Below are positions 8,336 through 16,373 of a stretch of DNA of 64,000 nt, piece by piece; within the stretch, counting starts at the first letter, position 1, and the number at the start of each line of letters is the position of its first letter. The position numbers and the translations under genes were made by a program. The stretch is from Shinella zoogloeoides (GTDB lineage: Bacteria; Pseudomonadota; Alphaproteobacteria; Rhizobiales; Rhizobiaceae): assembly GCF_003574625.1 (NCBI RefSeq), contig NZ_QNUJ01000001.1, positions 558,001-622,000 of the forward strand, in the 5' to 3' direction. The notes beneath the pieces were generated by a model that was given only the letters and a program-made list of their open reading frames with translations, was not told the origin of the DNA and ran no database searches.

Positions 8336-9286
8336 TTGTTTGACTACTTTCTCCAACAGCTGATCTTCGCGCTCGCTATCGGTGCTATCTACGGATTGAT
8401 CGCCCTTGGCTACACGATGGTCTACGGCGTGATGCGCCTGATCAACTTCGCCCATGGCGAGTTCTTCATGCTCGGCCCGTATATATACACGTTCATTTTC
8501 AGTGGGCTTATCGGCCTGGGTGGTTTGGCGCCGGTGCTCGATTCCGCCGTCGCGATCATCGCGAGTTTCGTTATCGTCGGCCTGCTCGGCGTGGCGATCG
8601 AGCGCTTCGCCTACCGGCCGCTGCGCGCCTATGGCCGCCTTGCGCCGATGTTGAGCGCGCTCGGCATGTCCATCGTGCTGCAGAGTGCGGTGCGTGTGAC
8701 GGTCGGCCCGCAGCCGGTGCATTTCCCGGCGATCGTGCCAAGCACACCGATCGATGCGCTCGGCGGCATGGTGACAACGGTACAGTTCGGTATCCTCGTC
8801 GCTGCGGTCCTGTTGATGGTGGGCTTGACGCTCTTCGTCAACGGCACGCGCCTCGGTATCTGGATCCGTGCGGCGTCCGAGAGTTGGACGACATCGAGCC
8901 TGCTCGGCATCCGTGTCAACCGCGCTGTCAGCCTTGTCTTCTTCATCGGCCCCGGGCTCGGGGCCATGGCCGGCATCATGTACGCATCTTACTATGGCAT
9001 CATGCAGCCGACCATGGGCTCCGTCATCGGCCTGAAGGCTTTCACAGCGGCCATTCTCGGCGGCATCGGGTCCATTCCGGGCGCAATGCTCGGCGGCTTC
9101 CTGCTCGGCGCTATCGAGACTTTCGGCACGGCCTTCCTGCCGATTATCTCCTTCGGCTACATCGGCACGGAATATCGCGATGTCTTCGCCTTCGCCGTTC
9201 TCATTCTCGTTCTTCTGTTCAAGCCCGCCGGCTTGCTCGGCGAGACCGTCTCGGAAGAAACGACCGTTGCAAAGAAGGATTACTGA
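8336..9286 (+). CDS. Branched-chain amino acid-type ABC permease (LivH-like)
   Basis: A 316-residue integral inner-membrane protein with many hydrophobic segments and the LivH pattern near the start (A-L-G-Y-T-M-V-Y-G-V, L-I-N-F-A-H-G-E-F). It forms half of the translocation channel with the next gene. The start codon is TTG 8336, with GAGG eight bases upstream; no ATG fits the conserved N-terminus F-D-Y-F-L-Q-Q. It lies 68 bases after the binding-protein gene, with a stem-loop in between. Confidence 0.88.
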   Translation: MFDYFLQQLIFALAIGAIYGLIALGYTMVYGVMRLINFAHGEFFMLGPYIYTFIFSGLIGLGGLAPVLDSAVAIIASFVIVGLLGVAIERFAYRPLRAYGRLAPMLSALGMSIVLQSAVRVTVGPQPVHFPAIVPSTPIDALGGMVTTVQFGILVAAVLLMVGLTLFVNGTRLGIWIRAASESWTTSSLLGIRVNRAVSLVFFIGPGLGAMAGIMYASYYGIMQPTMGSVIGLKAFTAAILGGIGSIPGAMLGGFLLGAIETFGTAFLPIISFGYIGTEYRDVFAFAVLILVLLFKPAGLLGETVSEETTVAKKDY

Positions 9287-9289
9287 TCC

Positions 9290-10285
9290 ATGGGGAATTC
9301 GGTGATCGCCCGGCGGCTCAGTCTTCTTGCGGTTCTCGCGCTTTGCGTGGTTCTGTTGGCGCTGGTGCCGTACCTTCCATCCTACTACGTCCGCGTCGTG
9401 GACAGTATCCTGATCTACATCATCCTGGCTGTCGGCCTGAACCTCGTGGTCGGTTACGCAGGTCTGCTCGATCTTGGCTTCATCGCTTTCTACGCGGTGG
9501 GCGCTTATGCCTATGCCCTGCTTGCCAGCGGGCAATTCGACATCCACCTGCCGTTTGTCGTCATCCTGTTCATAGGAGCCGCAGCCGGCGCCATAGCGGG
9601 GATCCTGCTCGGGTTTCCGGTTCTGAAGCTGCGCGGTGACTATCTCGCCATCGTCACGCTCTCCTTCGGCGAGATCATCCGCATTGCCATCAACAATGCC
9701 GATGACCTGACCAACGGTCCGCAGGGTATTGCCGGCCTCGACCGGGCGAGCCTCTTCGGCCTGCCGCTAACCAGCCCGGTGCATTTCTACTGGCTGCTGC
9801 TCATGCTGGCCATCATCGTCTGCGCTGGCGTCTACTACATGGAACGCTCAATCCTCGGGAAAGCCTGGCGGGCGCTGCGCGAGGACCAGGACGTGGTGCG
9901 TGGCCTCGGCATCAACACCACGACGCTGAAGCTGCTGGCCTTTGCGCTGAGTGCCGCCATCGGCGGTGCCGGCGGCGTGATCTTCGGCTCCTTCCAACGC
10001 TTCGTCAGCCCGGAAAGCTTCACCTTCCAGGAGTCGTTGCTCGTCGTGCTGATCATCATCATCGGCGGCGTTGGTAATATCGTCGGCGTCATCGCCGGGG
10101 CCGTGGTGCTCATCGTGCTGCCGGAAGTCCTGCATTTCGCCGCGCAATATCGCCTGCTGATCTATGGCGTCGTCCTCGTGACCGTTATCGTTCTTCGTCC
10201 TGCCGGTCTCGTCTCGCCCCGCTTCAACCTCGGCTTCATCATTCGAAAGGTCCGGAACCTATGGCTCTCGCCCTCGAAAACGTAA
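9290..10285 (+). CDS. Branched-chain amino acid-type ABC permease (LivM-like)
   Basis: A 331-residue polytopic membrane protein, the second channel subunit. Y-I-I-L-A-V-G-L-N-L-V-V-G-Y-A-G-L-L-D-L-G is the LivM signature near residues 43-63. The cytoplasmic coupling segment with R-A-L-R-E-D and V-V-R-G-L-G-I-N near 195-208 should contact the ATPases. The start follows the LivH stop by three bases, and the 3' end overlaps the LivG gene by 25 bases, so the importer genes are translationally coupled. Confidence 0.88.
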   Translation: MGNSVIARRLSLLAVLALCVVLLALVPYLPSYYVRVVDSILIYIILAVGLNLVVGYAGLLDLGFIAFYAVGAYAYALLASGQFDIHLPFVVILFIGAAAGAIAGILLGFPVLKLRGDYLAIVTLSFGEIIRIAINNADDLTNGPQGIAGLDRASLFGLPLTSPVHFYWLLLMLAIIVCAGVYYMERSILGKAWRALREDQDVVRGLGINTTTLKLLAFALSAAIGGAGGVIFGSFQRFVSPESFTFQESLLVVLIIIIGGVGNIVGVIAGAVVLIVLPEVLHFAAQYRLLIYGVVLVTVIVLRPAGLVSPRFNLGFIIRKVRNLWLSPSKT

Positions 10286-11085
10286 GCAAGCATTTCGGTT
10301 CACTCGTCGCGATCCGGAGCCTGTCGTTGTCCTTCGACGTCGGTTCGATCTATTCGATCATCGGGCCGAACGGTGCCGGCAAATCCACCGTCGTCAACAT
10401 GATCGCCGGCTCCTATTCGGTGACATCAGGTACGATCCGGCTGGGCGCGACGGCGCTCAACAGGTTGCCGAAGCACCGCATCGCCCAGCTCGGCGTGTCG
10501 CGCACCTACCAGAACCTCCGCCTCTTCGACGGCATGACGGTTCTCGAGAATCTCGAGGTCTGCTTCTTCCCGCAGTCGTGGTTGACCTTCCTGACCGGTG
10601 CGAAACGGCTGAGTAAGGCCGAGCGGCTCGAGGTCTGCCACGCCTGCCTCACCGAATTTCATCTTTCGGATGTGGCGGATGTTCTGGCCGGCGACCTGCC
10701 GTACGGGCGGCAGAAGATCCTCGAACTGGCGCGCGCCTTCGTCACACAGGCGCCGATCGTGCTGCTGGACGAGCCGGCCGCTGGCCTCAACCATACCGAA
10801 ACGAAGGACATGGCGGCGATGATCGCCGGCCTGAGACGTGAAGACCGCGCGATCATCCTCGTCGAACACGACATGGACATGGTGATGTCCATTTCCGACC
10901 GGATCGACGTCTTGAACTATGGCGAGCTGCTTTGCTCCGGCACGCCGGATCTGGTGCGCACGAACGAAAGAGTGCAGGAGGCCTATCTTGGAACCACGGA
11001 AGAACTCGACGATATCCGCAAGCTTGCTCAAAGTCGCCGGGCTCAAGGCGGGTTACGGGCGAACGCAGGTATTGTTCGGTATTGA
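10261..11085 (+). CDS. Branched-chain amino acid-type ABC ATP-binding protein (LivG-like)
   Basis: A 274-residue ATPase. Walker A G-P-N-G-A-G-K-S-T is at residues 35-43, the signature is the atypical L-P-Y-G-R-Q common in LivG, and Walker B is L-L-D-E-P. Typical LivG proteins end shortly after the V-x-E-A-Y-L-G motif. This frame continues about 30 residues further, until 98 bases inside the LivF gene. That tail has no family resemblance and is probably read-through sequence dictated by the overlap, or the result of a small indel. Confidence 0.88.
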   Translation: MALALENVSKHFGSLVAIRSLSLSFDVGSIYSIIGPNGAGKSTVVNMIAGSYSVTSGTIRLGATALNRLPKHRIAQLGVSRTYQNLRLFDGMTVLENLEVCFFPQSWLTFLTGAKRLSKAERLEVCHACLTEFHLSDVADVLAGDLPYGRQKILELARAFVTQAPIVLLDEPAAGLNHTETKDMAAMIAGLRREDRAIILVEHDMDMVMSISDRIDVLNYGELLCSGTPDLVRTNERVQEAYLGTTEELDDIRKLAQSRRAQGGLRANAGIVRY

Positions 11086-11725
11086 TCTGGAAGTCCGCGC
11101 CGGCGAGATCGTCACGATCATCGGCGCGAACGGCGCGGGGAAGACATCGACCCTGCGCTCGATTTCCGGCCTGACACAGATCTATTCCGGTGAGATCGAG
11201 TTTAAGGGCCGGCCGATCAAGGGCCTGCCGCCTGAAGAGATCACCCGCCTCGGTCTCGCCCATTGCCCGGAGGGTCGCCAGATCCTCCAGCGGCTGACGG
11301 TCGAGGAGAACCTGCTGGCCGGCTACATCCCCGGTCGTGGGCGCGGCTTCGACGAGATCAGGACCCAGGTCTACGACATGTTCCCGATCCTCAGGGAGAG
11401 GCGGCATTCGCTGGCGAGCCGGATGAGCGGCGGCCAGCAGCAGATGCTGGCGATCGGCCGCTCGCTGATGGCGACGCCCGAGCTCCTGATGCTGGATGAG
11501 CCTTCGCTCGGTCTGGCGCCGAAGATCATCAACCAGATCTTCGAGATCATTATCACGCTGTCGAAATCCGGCATCAGCCTCATCGTTGTCGAGCAGAATG
11601 CCGCGGTGGCCCTGGAAATCGCCGACTATGCCTATGTGATCGATGCCGGTTGCTGCTCGGTGGAGGGGGGCGCCAACAATGTGCTCAACGACCCCGATCT
11701 CAAGGCTGCCTATCTCGGCGCCTGA
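10988..11725 (+). CDS. Branched-chain amino acid-type ABC ATP-binding protein (LivF-like)
   Basis: A LivF-type ATPase: Walker A G-A-N-G-A-G-K-T, signature M-S-G-G-Q-Q-Q, Walker B L-M-L-D-E-P-S-L-G-L-A-P. TTG 10988 is proposed as start because AGGAGG (10976-10981) lies six bases before it, giving 245 residues; TTG 11024 would also preserve the whole domain. The open frame extends further upstream to 10919 without family resemblance. The gene overlaps the 3' end of LivG by 98 bases. It completes the five-component importer. Confidence 0.85.
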   Translation: MEPRKNSTISASLLKVAGLKAGYGRTQVLFGIDLEVRAGEIVTIIGANGAGKTSTLRSISGLTQIYSGEIEFKGRPIKGLPPEEITRLGLAHCPEGRQILQRLTVEENLLAGYIPGRGRGFDEIRTQVYDMFPILRERRHSLASRMSGGQQQMLAIGRSLMATPELLMLDEPSLGLAPKIINQIFEIIITLSKSGISLIVVEQNAAVALEIADYAYVIDAGCCSVEGGANNVLNDPDLKAAYLGA

Positions 11726-11746
11726 CAGGGCATATACGGAGGAAAC

Positions 11747-12514
11747 ATGCCTAAGGTCCAGACATCCGTCCTGATCTCCGGCGCGGCCTCCGGGATCGGG
11801 CGGGCAACCGCGATTTATCTGGCTAAAGACGGTGTCGCGCTCACCCTGTTCGATCGCAACGCGTCGGCGATGGCGGAGGTAGCAAGCGCCTGCCAAAGCC
11901 GGGGAGCGGCGGTCATTGCGGTGGTGGGTGACGCGTCGGCGGACAACGACGTCGGGAGTGCGGTCGGCCGGGCTGTCGAAGGACACGGCCTTCTCTCCGG
12001 TGTTGTCGCCGCAGCCGGCGTTGCACGGAAAGGTGACGTCACGACGCTAACCGACGAGACCTGGGAGATCACGCTGGCTGTGAACCTGACAGGCCCTTTC
12101 CTGCTGGCGCGGCATGCGGTTCCGCATCTGTTGCACAACCCGTCCTCCGCCTTCGTCGCGGTCAGTTCGGACTCCGGTGTGCGTGGTTCACGTGGTTATG
12201 CCGCCTACAGCGCATCAAAGCATGGTGTGGTCGGCCTGATCCGTTGCATGGCGCTCGATCATGGCCCCGAAGGCCTGCGCAGCAACGTCGTCTGCCCGAG
12301 CTTCGTCGACACGCCGATGGCTGACGGTCTCCTGAAGGAAAGCTGCGGCGGCTACGACCGAGCCTTCTACGAGCGCCGCGTGCCGCTCGGCCGTTTCGCC
12401 CGGCCGGAGGAAGTGGCTGATGCGATCGGCCACCTGCTGTCGCCGCAGGCGAGTTATGCCAACGGTATGGTCTATATGTTGGATGGCGGCACCACGGCGG
12501 GAACGTTTGGCTGA
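11747..12514 (+). CDS. Short-chain dehydrogenase/reductase (SDR)
   Basis: A 255-residue classical SDR: cofactor loop S-G-A-A-S-G-I-G (11-18), A-A-A-G variant of the N-N-A-G motif near 88-91, catalytic Y154/K158 in Y-S-A-S-K and serines near 140-143. It begins 21 bases after LivF behind GGAGG, so it belongs to the importer transcript. It is the second of three SDRs in the cluster, and the three are clearly divergent in sequence, suggesting different substrates rather than recent duplication. Confidence 0.84.
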   Translation: MPKVQTSVLISGAASGIGRATAIYLAKDGVALTLFDRNASAMAEVASACQSRGAAVIAVVGDASADNDVGSAVGRAVEGHGLLSGVVAAAGVARKGDVTTLTDETWEITLAVNLTGPFLLARHAVPHLLHNPSSAFVAVSSDSGVRGSRGYAAYSASKHGVVGLIRCMALDHGPEGLRSNVVCPSFVDTPMADGLLKESCGGYDRAFYERRVPLGRFARPEEVADAIGHLLSPQASYANGMVYMLDGGTTAGTFG

Positions 12515-12633
12515 GATGGCCTGGTAGATGGGGACAACCGGCCCGGTGGGGATTGCAATCCAAGGCTGGCGTTGACTTCGATGAAGTGTTTGATCAATTC
12601 CATCATTCAAGTGAATTTATCAGGTTATGCTCG

Positions 12634-13218
12634 ATGTCCAATTCTGTTTTCGAAGCCCCGACGCCCGATCATGTAGGCAAGACGCTGCGTGAACTTCGAC
12701 GCTCACGACGCATTACCATCCAGCAGCTTGCCGAAGGGCTGAACCGTTCAACGGGTTATGTCAGCCAGCTCGAACGCGGCCTGTCGCAGCCGACACTGAA
12801 GGACTTGTACGCAGCCTGTACGATCTTCGGCGTGCCGATGAGTTGGTTTGTCGATCTGGAAGAGAAGCAACCGGACGCCGAGCGCGAAAAGGATATCGTC
12901 GTTCGCAGCGGGCAACGCCGCTTCATGCTGCATCGCGGTGCACGAACCGAACTCCTGACGCCGCAGCTCGATTCCGATGTCGAATTCATGATGTCGACTT
13001 TCGAACCCGGTCTTGAGACGGAACCCAAGAACGTGCCGACGTCCGGCGCCGAATACGGGTACATTCTCAAGGGGCGTCTGGAGCTCTGGGTGGATGAAGA
13101 AAAGTTCGAGCTCGTCGAGGGCGACAGCTACCGCTTCAATCGCTCGTCGACCTACCGCTCCCACAATCCCTCAAAGACTGAACCGACCATCATCATCTGG
13201 GTCGGCGTTTACAAGTAG
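12634..13218 (+). CDS. XRE-family regulator with C-terminal cupin domain
   Basis: A 194-residue protein with an N-terminal helix-turn-helix (about residues 12-66, with I-Q-Q-L-A-E-G-L-N-R-S-T-G-Y-V-S-Q-L-E-R-G) and a C-terminal cupin domain (about 115-190; G-Y-I-L-K-G-R-L-E-L-W and S-Y-R-F-N). This is the PuuR/SinR-like architecture in which the cupin binds a small effector. The cupin lacks the usual histidine pair, so metal-free ligand binding is likely. The frame is open from 12553, but ATG 12634 is preferred because upstream residues are not family-like. It sits between two SDR genes and is a plausible second local regulator. Confidence 0.82.
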   Translation: MSNSVFEAPTPDHVGKTLRELRRSRRITIQQLAEGLNRSTGYVSQLERGLSQPTLKDLYAACTIFGVPMSWFVDLEEKQPDAEREKDIVVRSGQRRFMLHRGARTELLTPQLDSDVEFMMSTFEPGLETEPKNVPTSGAEYGYILKGRLELWVDEEKFELVEGDSYRFNRSSTYRSHNPSKTEPTIIIWVGVYK

Positions 13219-13238
13219 GTCACGGCAGGCGTAGACGC

Positions 13239-14003
13239 ATGGCATCTCCCCTTTTCGATCCCGCGGCATTTTTGGGCAAGGTTGCCTTCGTTTCAGGCGC
13301 CGCTTCGGGTATCGGCGCTGCGACTGCCCGCAGACTAGCCGATCTCGGTGCGAAGCTCGTTCTCGTGGATCGGGATAAGATACGTCTGGACGCCTTCGCC
13401 AAGACGCTCCCATCGGAGACCGTGCTGGCGGTCGAAGTCGATGTCACAACGATAGCCAGCGTGGAAGAGGCTATCAAGCGTGGTGTCGACAAGTTCGGCG
13501 GCCTGGATTTCGCCGTCAATTCCGCCGGCATCGACTTGCCGCGCTGCGCAACCGCGTCTTATCCGTCTGAGCAATGGGACAGGATCATTGCGGTCAACCT
13601 GACCGGCGTGTTCAACGCGGTGCGGCACCAGGTTCCGGCCATGCTGGTGCGCGGCGGTGGTTCCATCGTCAATGTCTCTTCCATCATGGGGTTTCGCGGC
13701 TTTGCCGGCCAGCCGGCGTACACTGCCGCCAAACATGGCGTCATCGGCCTCACCAAGGCAGCCGCCCTCGACCATGCAGCACAAGGCATCCGCATCAACG
13801 CTGTCGCGCCGGGCTTTATCGACACGCCGCTGCTGGGACATTTGAACGACGAAAAACGCCGGGCCGCTGCCGCACTTCATCCGATGCAGCGGGTCGGGCA
13901 GGCGGACGAGATCACCAATGTCATTCTCTTCCTGCTATCCGATGCCTCGTCCTTCGTCACCGGCGCATGCTTCGATGCCGATGGCGGGTACCTCGCGAAA
14001 TGA
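13239..14003 (+). CDS. Short-chain dehydrogenase/reductase (SDR)
   Basis: A 254-residue classical SDR: cofactor loop S-G-A-A-S-G-I-G (19-26), S148, Y161 and K165 (Y-T-A-A-K). D45 after the second strand predicts NAD+. N-S-A-G replaces N-N-A-G at 94-97. It starts 20 bases after the XRE-cupin regulator and is the last gene of this cluster. Resembles 2,5-dichloro-dihydrodiol/glucose-type SDRs, which is not informative about substrate. Confidence 0.84.
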   Translation: MASPLFDPAAFLGKVAFVSGAASGIGAATARRLADLGAKLVLVDRDKIRLDAFAKTLPSETVLAVEVDVTTIASVEEAIKRGVDKFGGLDFAVNSAGIDLPRCATASYPSEQWDRIIAVNLTGVFNAVRHQVPAMLVRGGGSIVNVSSIMGFRGFAGQPAYTAAKHGVIGLTKAAALDHAAQGIRINAVAPGFIDTPLLGHLNDEKRRAAAALHPMQRVGQADEITNVILFLLSDASSFVTGACFDADGGYLAK

Positions 14004-14156
14004 TGGCCCTGTTCCGCCTGCTTCAATGAAAGATGGAGTCAGCGGTTCGTATCCCTTCAAGAGCTTAATAGGGACATGTCGGCGCGAAATGGTTTGGGTT
14101 CACTATGGGTTTTGTCATGCAATTGCATTGCCTTATCCTTGGATGTGGAGATAACT

Positions 14157-14352
14157 ATGGCTGCAAACGCACTTGTCCAAGCACGCATTGATTCTGAAGT
14201 CCGCGATCGTGCCTCCGCCGTGCTTGAGAGCATGGGGCTTACGGTATCTGATGCGGTGCGTGTCCTGCGTATGCCGTTACCGAAACGACATACGTATTCT
14301 TCGCGTCCTACATGGCGCGCAGGAATGGCCAGACTCATTGCCAACCGGGTGA
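14157..14352 (+). pseudogene. RelB/DinJ antitoxin – ParE/RelE toxin fusion relic
   Basis: ATG 14157 opens a frame whose first ~38 residues are a RelB/DinJ-type antitoxin N-terminus (A-L-V-Q-A-R-I-D-S-E-V-R, then G-L-T-V-S-D-A-V-R-V-L). The family resemblance then stops. A different frame from about 14269 to TGA 14350-14352 reads Y-R-N-D-I-R-I-L-R-V-L-H-G-A-Q-E-W, the C-terminal strands of a ParE/RelE toxin. The middle of the module (antitoxin 3' end and toxin 5' end) is missing. The antitoxin frame runs on to 14378 with nonsense sequence. An internal deletion is the simplest explanation. Confidence 0.65.
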
Positions 14353-14389
14353 TTCGACGCCAATCAGTCGGGCGGTAGCTCCTGCCCTT

Positions 14390-15325
14390 TCAAGAGCTTT
14401 GGTTAGCTGTATTTTTTGTTTCGTCCCGCGGCCCCAACGGCGAGGCCGCTTCCTCGATGAGCCAGTCGATGAAGGAACTGACCTCGGCGGTTTCGCGCTT
14501 CACGTCGGGGCAGATGCAATAGTAGTTGTGAAGAGCTGGCACGATCAGGCGGAGCGGCTGCACGAGCCGGCCTTCGTCGAGATCGCGTGCCGACACGACT
14601 TCATCGCTAAGCGCTACGCCAAAGCCATCTCTAGCTGCCTGGAGTACAATGCCGAAATCGTCGAAATGCACGTCGGACTCGCCGGCATAGGGAATGCCTG
14701 CTTCGGCTTGCCAGCGTCGCCACTGCGAGCCGTCGTCCTCATGCAGTAACCGATGAAAGGCGAGGTCCGAGGGCTGGCGGATGGCGTTCGGCCCGCGCAG
14801 GAGTTGCGGGCTGCAAACCGGCGTCATGTGGATGCCGTGCAGCAGACGCCACCAGAAGCCCGGCCATGGCGGCATGCCGTAGATGATCGCGACATCGGTC
14901 TTGCGCCAGTCGACGCCGTGGAAATGGCTAGAGGTCAAAACCTTCAGCTGGAAATTCGGGCTTTCAGCCATGAAGGTGAAAAGCCTGGTGGCAAGCCAGG
15001 CAACGCCGTGTACCTGCGGGATGGAGATGGTCAGGGCCCGCTTTGGCGCTCCGCCATATTTATGCGCCGACAGCTGACGCACGCCGGTGTGGATGGCCTC
15101 CATGGCGCTGGCCACGGAGCGCTGGAGTTGGCTCCCGCTCGGCGTCAAAGCCAGTTGCCGGCCGCGTTTTTGAAAGAGATCGACGCCGAGCGTCACCTGG
15201 AGAGCGCGGATCTGCTGGCTGATGGCGCCCGGCGTCACATGCAGCTCGGCCGCCGCCGCGCTGACATTGCCAAGCCGCGCGACGCTTTCGAAAACGCGAA
15301 GTGCATGAAGGGGTGGCAGCGCCAT
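14390..15325 (-). CDS. LysR-family transcriptional regulator (GcvA-like group)
   Basis: A 311-residue LysR protein. The N-terminal winged helix has F-E-S-V-A-R-L-G-N-V-S-A-A-A-A-E-L, then T-P-G-A-I-S-Q-Q-I. The substrate-binding domain carries V-D-W-R-K-T-D-V-A-I-I-Y and L-L-H-E-D-D-G-S-Q-W, features of the GcvA/AmpR group. It lies 31 bases beyond the neighbouring LysR gene on the same strand, and the two share these motifs, so they look like old tandem paralogs. No gene is clearly divergent from this one, so its target may be the hydrolase/transporter operon beyond its paralog. Confidence 0.87.
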   Translation of the reverse strand: MALPPLHALRVFESVARLGNVSAAAAELHVTPGAISQQIRALQVTLGVDLFQKRGRQLALTPSGSQLQRSVASAMEAIHTGVRQLSAHKYGGAPKRALTISIPQVHGVAWLATRLFTFMAESPNFQLKVLTSSHFHGVDWRKTDVAIIYGMPPWPGFWWRLLHGIHMTPVCSPQLLRGPNAIRQPSDLAFHRLLHEDDGSQWRRWQAEAGIPYAGESDVHFDDFGIVLQAARDGFGVALSDEVVSARDLDEGRLVQPLRLIVPALHNYYCICPDVKRETAEVSSFIDWLIEEAASPLGPRDETKNTANQSS

Positions 15326-15356
15326 CAGTCTCTTCCCTCAATTGATGTTCAACGGA

Positions 15357-16292
15357 TCAGGCATTCTGGTCACGGCCCGGCCGTAGTTGCTCGACCACGC
15401 GGTCGGCCAGGGCGCGCAGCACGGGGTCGTTTGCACGATCGACCGGGCAGACGATGTAATATTCCCGCGCCGCATTGATCGTGGTGGAAAACGGCTGGAT
15501 AAGCCGCCCTTCGCTCAGATAGCTTCGCGTCAGGACATCCGAGACCAGCGCCACGCCGCGGCCCTGAACGGCGGAAGCGATCGCCTGCGCCACCGAGTTC
15601 ACCCGGACACGGGTGTTGCCCTCAAGGGCGATCCGTGCGGCGACGGACCATTTTGCCCATTCCCCACCGTCGTCTTCATGCAGCAGAGCGACGGAGCTCA
15701 GCTTTCTGTCGCGATTGCGCAGGTCGAGCCGCGGGAACAGGGTCGGCGAGCACACGGCACAGAGCCGGACTTCGCTGAGCAAGCGCCAGTATTTTCCGGT
15801 GAACGGTGGATTGTCGTAGACAACAGCCAGATCGTTCTCTGCCCAATCCACCTCCGCAGCGGTGATCGCCTCGTTGATGGTGAGGTTGGAAATACCATGC
15901 GACTGCGCGAAATCGACGACGGTTGCCGTCAGCCAGGCAATCCCGAGCGCGGTCGGTACGGAAACCGACAGCGCTGCGGGCTGGTCGCCGGCGGTTATTT
16001 TTCGCGATGCCCGTGTCGCCGTATCAAGCTGCCCCAGGGATATGGCGACGGTCTGCGAAAAATCCCTGCCCGCCTGGGTGAGGGCAACATTCCGGCCCGA
16101 CTTTCGGAACAGAATGATGCCCGTCGCATCGCTCAGCTTCTTGAGCTGCAACGAAATGGCGCTCGGGCTGAGGTTCAGTTCCTCCGCCGCCTGGCGCACG
16201 CCGCCGAGGCGTGCAGTCGCTTCGAAAGCGGGCAGATATTGCAGGTAGGGCGGGAGGCGGCTCATCTGGATATCCGACTGTTCGTTTAGCAT
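15357..16292 (-). CDS. LysR-family transcriptional regulator (GcvA-like group)
   Basis: A 311-residue LysR protein: F-E-A-T-A-R-L-G-G-V-R-Q-A-A-E-E-L and S-P-S-A-I-S-L-Q-L in the winged helix; A-E-V-D-W-A-E-N-D-L-A-V-V-Y and L-L-H-E-D-D-G-G-E-W in the ligand domain. A start at M10 (16265) is also possible. It is divergent from the hydrolase operon at 16374 with an 81-base AT-rich gap containing a T-N11-A motif, the classical LysR arrangement. It is therefore the likely activator of the hydrolase, GYD and possibly amino-acid importer genes. Confidence 0.88.
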   Translation of the reverse strand: MLNEQSDIQMSRLPPYLQYLPAFEATARLGGVRQAAEELNLSPSAISLQLKKLSDATGIILFRKSGRNVALTQAGRDFSQTVAISLGQLDTATRASRKITAGDQPAALSVSVPTALGIAWLTATVVDFAQSHGISNLTINEAITAAEVDWAENDLAVVYDNPPFTGKYWRLLSEVRLCAVCSPTLFPRLDLRNRDRKLSSVALLHEDDGGEWAKWSVAARIALEGNTRVRVNSVAQAIASAVQGRGVALVSDVLTRSYLSEGRLIQPFSTTINAAREYYIVCPVDRANDPVLRALADRVVEQLRPGRDQNA

Positions 16293-16318
16293 TATAGAAC
16301 GGTATCGGTGATTTTAAA

Positions 16319-16331
16319 TTGATTTTTTCAA
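16319..16331. promoter_or_regulatory. LysR box candidate (T-N11-A dyad)
   Basis: TTGATTTTTTCAA is a 13-base T-N11-A motif with TTGA/TCAA dyad arms, in the AT-rich gap between a LysR gene and the divergent hydrolase gene. Confidence 0.5.
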
Positions 16332-16373
16332 ACTATTAGGGGTGCTATCCCATCGACAAAGAGGAGCGTGGTC

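Noticed and set aside
8225-9547. A 440-codon minus-strand open frame opposite the LivH-like gene
   Set aside because: Low-complexity, charged composition typical of an antisense frame in GC-rich DNA; the plus-strand permease is well supported.
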